From contig SBBR01000060.1 in assembly GCA_005239615.1 (NCBI GenBank), forward strand, positions 1 to 33,238: a DNA stretch of 33,238 bases. Reading direction: 5' to 3'. A model generated the notes under the pieces. It was given only the letters and a program-made list of their open reading frames with translations, was not told where the DNA came from and searched no databases. Below, piece by piece: positions 15,626 to 21,710 of this stretch. Position 1 is the stretch's first letter. Every line of letters begins with the position of its first letter. The translations under genes and the position numbers were made by a program. This DNA is from an archaeon (lineage in GTDB: Archaea > Iainarchaeota > Iainarchaeia > Iainarchaeales > Iainarchaeaceae).

Positions 15626-16433
15626 ATAGGACCAGCATTTCCTCGGGTTCGAGCAGGTAAACCTTCTTTCCAGCGAGGCCTGTTTCCTCAAGGGCTTTCG
15701 CAGTCTTTTTCTCAGTTATCTTCAGCTTCGATTCAAACTCCGCCCGGCAACTCTTCATGGCATTCGAGAGGTTCTTGTTCCTGAACCTAAAAACGCTCTT
15801 CACGAAGAATACGAAACCGCCGTAGTCCTTTATTTTCGGCTGCCTCTTCTTTGCATCGAGGACCACGAGCGATGAATAGGCCTCTGGCTTAGGGTAGAAT
15901 GATCTCGGGGAGATATTGTGTATGACGACCTCCGGGTCGTATGAGACCCTACAGAGGGCAGAAATGTAGTTGTACTCGAGGAAGCCGGGCTCGGCCACGA
16001 GCTTCTCAACGAATTCGCGCTGGAAAACGAGCACCGCTTTCTCAAACCCGAAGGCGAAGAGCTTCAGCATTATCTCGCTAGAAATGCTGTATGGCGGGAA
16101 GGCAACTACCTTGCTAAACTCCGGCTTTTCAATCCCAAGGAAGTCGCCTTCTACCAAAAAAAAATTCTTGTTCGCGTCGAATTCTTCCTGCAGCACCCGC
16201 GCGAGAACCGGGTCGTACTCGATTCCAATCACCTTGCAGTGCTCCAGCAACGCCTCGGTCAGGAACCCGGTTCCAGAGCCGATTTCCAGCACCGTGTCCT
16301 TGGAGCCCAACTCAGCACACTCGACCATCTTTGCAATAAGGCGCTCGTCAATCACGAAGTGCTGCGAAAACCTATGCTCTGGCCTGAACCCGTACTCCAC
16401 CATCAGCTGCTGAAGCTCGTCGAAAAGTGACAT
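15606..16433 (-). CDS. ksgA: 16S rRNA dimethyladenosine transferase (KsgA/Dim1 family)
   Basis: Dimethylates the two adjacent adenines near the 3' end of 16S rRNA. About 275 residues. EHRFSQHFVIDERLIAKMV replaces the usual GQNFL(I)D start, then SAM motif I LEIGSGTGFLTEALLE and acidic IGIEYD. The catalytic NLPY position reads VVAFPPYSISSEI, so the usual Asn-Leu is Phe-Pro. The C-terminal RNA-binding part has ISPRSFYPKPEAYSSLVVL and VFRFRNKNLSNAMK. The ATG at 16433 is preferred over a TTG at 16442. It follows DUF655, rpoF and eL21 in the conserved archaeal order. It overlaps the convergent AMP phosphorylase gene tail to tail. Confidence 0.92.
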   Translation of the reverse strand: MSLFDELQQLMVEYGFRPEHRFSQHFVIDERLIAKMVECAELGSKDTVLEIGSGTGFLTEALLEHCKVIGIEYDPVLARVLQEEFDANKNFFLVEGDFLGIEKPEFSKVVAFPPYSISSEIMLKLFAFGFEKAVLVFQREFVEKLVAEPGFLEYNYISALCRVSYDPEVVIHNISPRSFYPKPEAYSSLVVLDAKKRQPKIKDYGGFVFFVKSVFRFRNKNLSNAMKSCRAEFESKLKITEKKTAKALEETGLAGKKVYLLEPEEMLVLFTRISR

Positions 16434-16535
16434 AAGCAGCAAGTAAGGTTAGAACAAATTTTAAACGGAACAAGGCCGAAAGGAAAACACCCTTGCTGGT
16501 AGGAGATTTCAGGCATACGCTGCTGTGGCAGCTAA

Positions 16536-17153
16536 TCAGAACCTTCCCTCGCGCCTTTCGAAGCCCGGGCTGTCATGGTGGCCGTGCCTCCCGTGCCGGA
16601 AGGGCCGCTCCGGCGCTGGCGGACGGGTGAAGAGATAGAACTTGCTGTCCTTCTCCTCCAGCTCCTCGACAATGCGCTTCACGATTGCCACCAGTGGGTC
16701 AGGAAACGGATAAAGCCTCTTCCTCATGTCCTCAAATGAAGCGAATGGAGCTTTCTGCCTCTCGCCGAGTATCTGCATCATGTGCTTCTTGCCCAAGCCA
16801 GGCAGCAGCTCTATCTGGTGCATCTTCAGGCTGAGGCTACTAGAAGTGTTGTAGAAGCCGACGTACCTGCTCTCGTTGCCGAGCACAATCTTCTGGATAG
16901 CGGCCTCGAGCTCGTTCAGGGAAGTATTCGTGAGCTCCTTGTGGGTAACCCTTCTCTTTATGTGGTCGACCTGCGGCCTCTCATCCTTTCCTATGTAGAC
17001 CTCGTCAAGCGCTTTGAGTTCCACTCCCGAGCGGGGAACAACTTCGAGCAGCGTGAAGGACTCCATTCCTATGAGCTGTGCCAAGGGCTCGGTCTTGTAG
17101 TCGGAGCTCTTTCCGCGGGACAGGAAATCAAGGACTAGGGCTTTTTCTTCCAT
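16536..17153 (-). CDS. DUF655 putative RNA/DNA-binding protein
   Basis: Archaeal COG1491/DUF655 protein. It starts MEEKALVLDFLSRG, has an OB-like N-terminal half (FTLLEVVPRSGVELKALDEV, VYIGKDERPQVDHIKRRVTH) and a helix-hairpin-helix segment, QIELLPGLGKKHMMQILGER, followed by PFASFEDMRKRL. The tail is basic and His/Arg rich. The function is not established. Its constant position between rpoF and ksgA suggests a ribosome or transcription link. The ATG at 17153 has AGGTGGAG upstream. An alternative ATG at 17204 overlaps the rpoF end. Confidence 0.88.
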   Translation of the reverse strand: MEEKALVLDFLSRGKSSDYKTEPLAQLIGMESFTLLEVVPRSGVELKALDEVYIGKDERPQVDHIKRRVTHKELTNTSLNELEAAIQKIVLGNESRYVGFYNTSSSLSLKMHQIELLPGLGKKHMMQILGERQKAPFASFEDMRKRLYPFPDPLVAIVKRIVEELEEKDSKFYLFTRPPAPERPFRHGRHGHHDSPGFERREGRF

Positions 17154-17193
17154 ATGCAGGAACACTCCACCTGAGGCTGGAATTGCCGGAAAC

Positions 17194-17532
17194 TTATTTG
17201 GCATACTTTGAGACAACTTCCACAACCTGCTTGAGCGTCTCGTCGCTGACCTGCGCCCCGCCCTTGTAGAGAATTAGCTTCGCGGTGTTCAGGTCTGGAG
17301 GCATGATGTCGATTACCTTGGTGATAAAGTCATCATCCAGCCCGTTAATCGCCTGCAGCTCCGAGTTCATCTTCTCGCCCTTAGCAGGAGTGACCTTCGC
17401 AAACTTCTTTGAGTATTCAAACGCCTGCTGCTGCTCATAAGTGAGGTCCCCCTCCTTGTTGCGCCCGGAGAGTATCTCCTTGACCTCGTAAAGCGGGACA
17501 TCCTTTGCCGAAACCTGCTTCTTGCCAATCAT
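17194..17532 (-). CDS. rpoF: DNA-directed RNA polymerase subunit Rpb4/RpoF
   Basis: Rpb4-like subunit that pairs with Rpb7/RpoE in the polymerase stalk. 112 residues, normal length. VPLYEVKEILSGR, DLTYEQQQAFEYSKKFAKV and the C-terminal INGLDDDFITKVIDIMPPD match archaeal RpoF. The ATG overlaps the eL21 stop by four bases, and DUF655 follows. Confidence 0.93.
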   Translation of the reverse strand: MIGKKQVSAKDVPLYEVKEILSGRNKEGDLTYEQQQAFEYSKKFAKVTPAKGEKMNSELQAINGLDDDFITKVIDIMPPDLNTAKLILYKGGAQVSDETLKQVVEVVSKYAK

Positions 17533-17909
17533 GCGGCCACCTTCTCTTCGTCCTCTTCGCCTTCCCCGTGCACATGGGCCACATGGACGCCCTGGGCAAT
17601 ACCAGGTGTGAATCCTGCCGAGCCCCTTGAAATTGTGAGGTGCGCCGGCCCCGCGAGGACCTTCATCTGCTTGCCGAGCTTGGAAACCGAGACAAAGTAG
17701 GCCGAACCCTGCTTCCCAATAACCATGCCTGTCATGCCTTGGTAGCGCCTGAATGGCATGCCGGAATGCACCGAACTATTGATTTTGATGTCTACCTTCG
17801 CCCCTACAGGAATCTGCTGCAGGAGCTTGTTGACTGTAACCTTTCCGCCCTTGTTGCGGTGGCTGTGCCTTGTCTTAGCCCTCTTGCCCTTTGCAGCCTT
17901 GCCCGCCAT
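17529..17909 (-). CDS. rpl21e: Large ribosomal subunit protein eL21
   Basis: 126 residues, slightly longer than the usual 95-100. The basic N-terminus is GKRAKTRHSHRNKGG. The core is VGAKVDIKINSSVHSGMPFR, YQGMTGMVIGKQGSAYFVSV, and LAGPAHLTISRG. An acidic tail GEGEEDEEKVAA is an extension beyond the family core. The ATG at 17909 is chosen because the product then begins MAGKAAKG. Leader gene of eL21-rpoF-DUF655-ksgA, probably one transcript. Confidence 0.93.
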   Translation of the reverse strand: MAGKAAKGKRAKTRHSHRNKGGKVTVNKLLQQIPVGAKVDIKINSSVHSGMPFRRYQGMTGMVIGKQGSAYFVSVSKLGKQMKVLAGPAHLTISRGSAGFTPGIAQGVHVAHVHGEGEEDEEKVAA

Positions 17910-17935
17910 AAATACCACTAACTAAAATGATCCTG

Positions 17936-17970
17936 TTCTATAACCATGTCCTCTGGAAACATTTAAATAC
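17936..17970. promoter_or_regulatory. Promoter region between eL21 and the DUF6498 remnant
   Basis: ATTTAAAT/TTTAAATA at 17961-17969 reads as TATA in both directions. Forward, it would start near the ATG at 17984 of the DUF6498 remnant. Reverse, it would give eL21 a leader of about 30 bases. A second reverse TATA candidate, TATAGAAC near 17936-17943, would give eL21 an almost leaderless mRNA. Confidence 0.45.
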
Positions 17971-17983
17971 GTTGGGGGGATAA

Positions 17984-18515
17984 ATGCGCCGTGGCGTCAT
18001 ATCATGCCAGTCTTCAATCACCCTAATCATTTCCAACCTGGTCGTTATTGCCCTTGCAGTGGTTGAGAACTTGAGCCTCCCGATGCTCATGCTTTGGTAT
18101 TAGTGCCCCGTGAAGATATTTTTCGGTGGGTTTTTTCTCCCTCATTATGGAGTGTTTCACACGGGATTCCTTCCTGTCATACTGAGTGGCTTCTTTTTCA
18201 TTAGTCATTTTTCAGGCCAATTATCCGGAGCAACTGCCATTGACTGGATTATGGTTGCCGCTACTACCATCATTTTCTTTGCGAACCACCTTTCTCCTTT
18301 GTTTGCAATTTCAGGAGGAGCAGCGCCTCAAAAAAGCAGATAATGCAAATTGTGCTTGCACCGAATGCGAGAATCGTCCCGATGCACATCACAATAATTT
18401 TCGGCACGATGCTATAGCAAATGACAAAAATATTTGAACAGGAAAAAGTCATTTGCTATCAGTGATTTTCCTCCTGCTCAAGACAGAGGCTGACCTGAAG
18501 ATGCACGCGGGCTAA
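17984..18515 (+). pseudogene. Decayed DUF6498-family membrane protein gene
   Basis: The frame from ATG 17984 reads through SITLIISNLVVIALAVVENL and LMLWY, then TAG. It continues in the same frame as KIFFGGFFLPHYGVFHTGF and a hydrophobic stretch to a stop near 18343. Further segments in other frames are ARIVPMHITIIFGTM and IFLLLKTEADLKMH, ending at TAA 18513-18515. The order matches the multi-TM DUF6498 family: an N-terminal helix, YW then usually AENxVIG (apparently lost), HYG-F, RxVxxHxTI, and a C-terminal LLLKTxxDLxxH. One in-frame stop plus at least two frame changes argue for a pseudogene. The family call comes from remembered motif order. Function unknown. Confidence 0.6.
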
Positions 18516-18580
18516 GGGCACAATGGGTTACAGACTGATACAGAGATTCGGCCCACAAAAAGTTTTGGCACCGACATTAA

Positions 18581-18796
18581 CTACTCCGCCCTGAACACGT
18601 AATAGCCAACCGCGAAGAGTATTATCGCTATGAACCAGAGGCTGTACACGCCGAGCGCCTGGAACTTGAATATTATTTCCCTGATGAACTCGATTTCCTC
18701 AAAAACACGCACAAGCGCGATGAACGCGAACACCGCGCCAAGGGCCATTATGGCGGCACCTAACCCTTGCGCGAATGGGTTTCCGCTTCCTGCCAT
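18581..18796 (-). CDS. Small two-TM membrane protein, unknown function
   Basis: 71 residues from ATG 18796. A small glycine/alanine-rich N-terminus (MAGSGNPFAQGLGA) leads into a hydrophobic segment of about 20 residues (AAIMALGAVFAFIALVRVF). A short charged linker EEIEFIREIIFK follows, then a second hydrophobic segment (YSLWFIAIILFAVGYYVF). TATA-like GCGTAAAAAG lies about 30 bases upstream on the reverse strand. Divergent from tbp. No family recognised. The frame could start upstream at GTG 18823. Confidence 0.55.
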   Translation of the reverse strand: MAGSGNPFAQGLGAAIMALGAVFAFIALVRVFEEIEFIREIIFKFQALGVYSLWFIAIILFAVGYYVFRAE

Positions 18797-18922
18797 AGAT
18801 GTCACAACACCAATACGTCCCACCGGCTTTTTACGCCTTATGCGTTTTTAGGCAACACAGGCAAAACAATCCATGCCAGGATTTAGGGAAAAGGCCCTGT
18901 TTCCGGACATTTAGGCCGTGGG

Positions 18923-18970
18923 GGCTTTATATACCGGGTTTATAAAGCCTTTTAAAGGCTTTAAATATAA
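18923..18970 (+). promoter_or_regulatory. TATA-box array with nested inverted repeats upstream of tbp
   Basis: Four TATA-type elements in 48 bases. GGCTTTATA (18923-18931) and TATAAAGCC (18941-18949) form a perfect 9-bp inverted repeat. AAAGCCTTTTAAAGGCTTT (18944-18962) is a perfect palindrome around one base. TTAAATATAA (18961-18970) follows. The last element is centred about 26 bases before an expected start near 18993, giving tbp a short leader with a GGGGGTGG ribosome site. The other elements are extra potential TBP sites or a regulator site. Confidence 0.65.
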
Positions 18971-19003
18971 AGCGCCTTTTTGAAATCGCACGGGGGTGGC
19001 CGG

Positions 19004-19573
19004 TTGCAGTATACTATCGTTAACATTGTCGCCTCGGCCAATCTGAACGCGAACATTGACCTTTACAACCTCGCTGTGAGCATTCCTGATGTCGAGTACG
19101 AACCTGAGCAATTTCCCGGCGCAATCCTGAAGCTCAAGGAGCCGAAGGTGTCGATGCTCCTTTTCAAGAACGGCAAGATAATCTGCTCGGGAGCCAGCTC
19201 CGAGGCGCAGATACCGCTTGCAATCTATAAGGCCTCGAAGATGATTCACGAGATACAGAAGGGCGTTAAGGTGCAGAAGAACGCCGAGTATCAGGTGGTC
19301 AACCTTGTCACGACAGCTAACCTTCACATGAACCTTGACCTATTCAAGACCGCAATGGAATCTGACAACGTCGAGTACGAGCCTGAGCAATTTCCCGGCG
19401 CAATCCTCAGGATTCACGAGCCAAAGCTCACCCTGCTCCTATTTAAGAACGGCAAGCTGATTTGTGCCGGCGCGAAGAATGAGGAGCTCCTCAAGAAGGG
19501 CCTGCGCAAGGCGAGCGCTATGGTGCGCGCGATAAACGCGCCAAAACCTGCCGGAAAGAAAAAGGCGAAGTGA
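19004..19573 (+). CDS. tbp: TATA-box binding protein
   Basis: General transcription factor that binds the TATA box and recruits TFB and RNA polymerase. About 189 residues with two direct repeats of about 90. Repeat 1 begins YTIVNIVASANLNANIDLYN and has EPEQFPGAILKLKEPKVSML. Repeat 2 begins YQVVNLVTTANLHMNLDLFK and has EPEQFPGAILRIHEPKLTLL. Both have the LLFKNGKxICxGA motif. The tail is basic, PKPAGKKKAK. A TTG at 19004 preceded by GGGGGTGG is the likely start. TTG 18980 in the same frame would add eight residues. The two repeats share a 38-base DNA stretch with one difference (19091-19128 and 19370-19407). Confidence 0.95.
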   Translation: MQYTIVNIVASANLNANIDLYNLAVSIPDVEYEPEQFPGAILKLKEPKVSMLLFKNGKIICSGASSEAQIPLAIYKASKMIHEIQKGVKVQKNAEYQVVNLVTTANLHMNLDLFKTAMESDNVEYEPEQFPGAILRIHEPKLTLLLFKNGKLICAGAKNEELLKKGLRKASAMVRAINAPKPAGKKKAK

Positions 19574-19637
19574 AATCCGCAAAATGAGGGATTTATTGCC
19601 TTTCGACCCATTCAATCCTTTTGCGAGCAACAAAAAA

Positions 19638-19983
19638 CTATAATCGCTTTTTGGAATAAATAATTGCATCCTTAAAAGCTATTCTTGAATTTTCTTCAAT
19701 GATAGCCAGCACCAGTTGGAGGGTTTTTCCGGAGACATTTACGATTTCAAGGTTTGTCATGTCCAGAAGCTATCTGAAAGCCTCGATTAATTTGTCGGTC
19801 ACGAAGTTATCCTGCCCTTTCGACTTCCGATAAAGGAATCTTACAACTTCGCCCATTGCATGGGTCGAGGTTATGATTGCGCGGGATTTTCCCCGGAATC
19901 TTGTGAAATATTCAAAAGCTCGCCGAGTTTTCATCAAGGACTGCCTCAAGAATAACATTCGCATCAACAAATACCAATTCCAT
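19638..19983 (-). pseudogene. Broken PIN-domain (VapC-like) gene
   Basis: Starts MELVFVDANVILEAVLDENS with the first catalytic aspartate of PIN nucleases. One base of frameshift follows near the DENS segment, and the sequence continues as RAFEYFTRFRGKSRAIITST, then HAMGEVVRFL with the conserved glutamate. An in-frame TAG lies at 19770-19772. The same frame then resumes LLDMTNLEIVNVSGKTLQLV and IAFKDAIIYSKK with a third acidic site, and stops at 19638. The C-terminal part with the fourth aspartate is missing. No antitoxin gene is visible beside it. The fragment was probably an RNase toxin or related PIN protein. Confidence 0.65.
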
Positions 19984-20078
19984 GATTGCCATAAATACCA
20001 AAACATCTATTACGACAATTGCCGTAAAGAGGGCATTGATAATTTTACCCCGATTTGAAGCGGAAGCTTTCAAGAAGA

Positions 20079-20088
20079 TTTAAAAATC
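20079..20088 (+). promoter_or_regulatory. TATA box of the 5S rRNA gene
   Basis: ATTTAAAAAT inside GATTTAAAAATC, centred about 26 bases upstream of the 5S start at 20109. Confidence 0.55.
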
Positions 20089-20108
20089 TAGCAATATGCA
20101 ATGGGTAT

Positions 20109-20226
20109 GATTAGCGGCCATAGCGGCGGGGAAACACCCGGTCTCATCCCGAACCCGGAAGTTAAGCCCGCTGGCGATGTTGCGTGCACTGGTCTGTAGA
20201 CCGGAGCGCCTTATAAGCTGCTAATC
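20109..20226 (+). rRNA. rrf: 5S ribosomal RNA, isolated gene
   Basis: About 118 bases. The ends pair as helix I: GATTAGCGGC at 20109-20118 with GCTGCTAATC at 20217-20226 (one internal mismatch). Internal landmarks of archaeal 5S are present: CGGGGAAACACCCGG, TCATCCCGAACCCGGAAGTT, AAGCCCGCTGGCG, and GGTCTGTAGACCGGAGCGCC. No 16S or 23S gene is nearby, so the 5S gene stands alone with its own TATA box. Confidence 0.93.
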
Positions 20227-20305
20227 ACTTTCACTCTTTTTCCAATATTTTTCCAGAACAACTCACGCTACGCCTTTTCTGCCTTTGCCGGCACAATTTG
20301 GCATT

Positions 20306-20680
20306 ATGAGAACATGGATGCTCAAAGGCAGCCTCGAGGACTTCAATGCCACGTGGGAATACTGCAGATTTGCCACAGTGCAGGAGCGGGCACCGATTTT
20401 CCCAGGCGACAAAATAGTTTGCTTCTGCAACGGCCTCATAATGGGCGTGTTCGAGGCAGAAAAGATTGTGGAGAGAGAATTCGGGCCGTGACATGAAAGT
20501 CACCCATTCCAGGTTAAACTCAAGCCCGTCATCTTCCAGGAAAAGGGCCTCGTTGCCGGACCGCTGCACTACAAGACACGGCTAGAGGGGCACGAGAAAG
20601 GGTCGCCGTCGCTGTGGAGGCTCAGCGGGCTGGAGTACAAAAGGATAATGCGGTGCTTGCCGAAGGTCGCAGTGAACTGA
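20306..20680 (+). pseudogene. EVE/PUA-like domain gene with in-frame TGA
   Basis: From ATG 20306 the frame reads MRTWMLKGSLEDFNATW, VQERAPIFPGDKIVCFC, LIMGVFEAEKIVEREFGP, then TGA at 20489-20491. Without a frame change it continues HPFQVKLKPVIFQEKG, LHYKTRLEG, WRLSGLEYKRIMR and stops at 20678-20680, 124 codons in all. The GDKIV strand, the xGVFE strand and the HPFQVKLKPV strand resemble the EVE/ASCH group of PUA-like nucleic-acid-binding folds. One nonsense change inside an otherwise intact frame suggests a recent pseudogene or a sequencing error. The exact subfamily is uncertain. Confidence 0.55.
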
Positions 20681-20698
20681 TGTTCTGAGGTGGGGGGC

Positions 20699-21706
20699 TC
20701 AAAAGAGCTTGAAATAGAACATGAGGAACACAACGACCGAGATGAGAAGCTGCAACGCGAGGAAGTTGAGGACCACTGTCTGCTCGGTGAACCTTCCGAG
20801 GGACATCATGACGTGCGTGAGGGAGCCACCAAGCGGGTCTGGTGCGAGCGTGCCGTCCTTCTGGGGGATGCCAAAGGATTCGCTCTGGAACCTGTGCCTC
20901 GCCTTGAACAGGAGCTCGAGCCAGTAGAGGGAGATTATTGCCACTCCTACCTTCTCCATGTTCCCGACAATTGAAATCGTGGCGATGCTGGCGCCTATCA
21001 TCATTGTCAGCGAATCCCCCCCGAATACTTTCGCGGGAAACCAGTTGTACCTAAGGAACGCCAACAGCGCACCCACCACTGCAACTCCTATGACGAGTGC
21101 TTCGGGCTTACCGTAAAGAGCGGCAATGAGGGACAATGTTGAGACAATAATCACACCAAGACCAGCCTCGAGTCCGTTGAAGCCGGCGAGCATGTTGAAG
21201 GCGTTGCTCGCACCTGTAATGCCTATCGGCACGAGGATAAGGGAGTAAAGTATACCAAGGGAAAAAGTACCGAATAACGGTACTGAGATCGTGGTCGTGC
21301 CAGCATTGATTGCCATGAGGGGAAAAGCTGCAAACAGTGGGAACAGGGCGTGCTGCCACTGCCTAATGCCCTTTTTCCAACCGATTAGATCATCAATAAC
21401 CCCTATGAAACCGACAAGTAGGATAGTCAGGAATGAGGCCAGCACTACCGTGAGGTCAAGGCGCAGGAAGCCCGTGTAAGTGCTTATGAATATGGCGCTT
21501 ATTATTCCCAACGACAGGCCGAGCATTATCGAGATGCCCCCCATCTCCGGAATCTCTTGCTTGTCGAGCTTGTTCATGTCCCTGCCAGTAAGGCCGCGAG
21601 AGCCTATCCGCCTAATCATTATTGGGGTTATAAAGTATGTGAGGAGGAACGAGCCCAAAAAGACTAATGCTACCGATGCGGCTGACATGTCGGGCTGCAA
21701 CTCCAC
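20699..21706 (-). CDS. GlcNAc-1-phosphate transferase, Alg7/AglH-like
   Basis: Multi-pass membrane enzyme that moves a sugar-1-phosphate from a UDP-sugar to a polyprenyl/dolichyl phosphate, the priming step of N-glycan assembly. 335 residues with about ten hydrophobic segments. It shows FIGVIDDLIGWKKG (DD near residues 105-106), SNAFNMLAGFNGLEAG, FPAKVFGGDSLTMMIGA and the C-terminal KARHRFQSES with the family His. These are eukaryotic Alg7/archaeal AglH-like rather than bacterial MraY motifs. The GTG at 21706 is four bases after the STT3 stop. An ATG at 21688 is an alternative start. Confidence 0.88.
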   Translation of the reverse strand: MELQPDMSAASVALVFLGSFLLTYFITPIMIRRIGSRGLTGRDMNKLDKQEIPEMGGISIMLGLSLGIISAIFISTYTGFLRLDLTVVLASFLTILLVGFIGVIDDLIGWKKGIRQWQHALFPLFAAFPLMAINAGTTTISVPLFGTFSLGILYSLILVPIGITGASNAFNMLAGFNGLEAGLGVIIVSTLSLIAALYGKPEALVIGVAVVGALLAFLRYNWFPAKVFGGDSLTMMIGASIATISIVGNMEKVGVAIISLYWLELLFKARHRFQSESFGIPQKDGTLAPDPLGGSLTHVMMSLGRFTEQTVVLNFLALQLLISVVVFLMFYFKLF

Positions 21707-21710
21707 AACC

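Noticed and set aside
14723..15691. Reverse open frame of 322 codons
   Set aside because: Antisense to AMP phosphorylase, which has clear catalytic motifs. No domain in the antisense product.
18110..18343. Intact 77-residue membrane protein
   Set aside because: It continues in frame with upstream and downstream parts of the DUF6498 remnant, so it is a fragment of a larger broken gene.
19873..20058. Forward ORF of 61 codons
   Set aside because: Antisense to the PIN-domain remnant. The reverse strand has the recognisable catalytic motifs.
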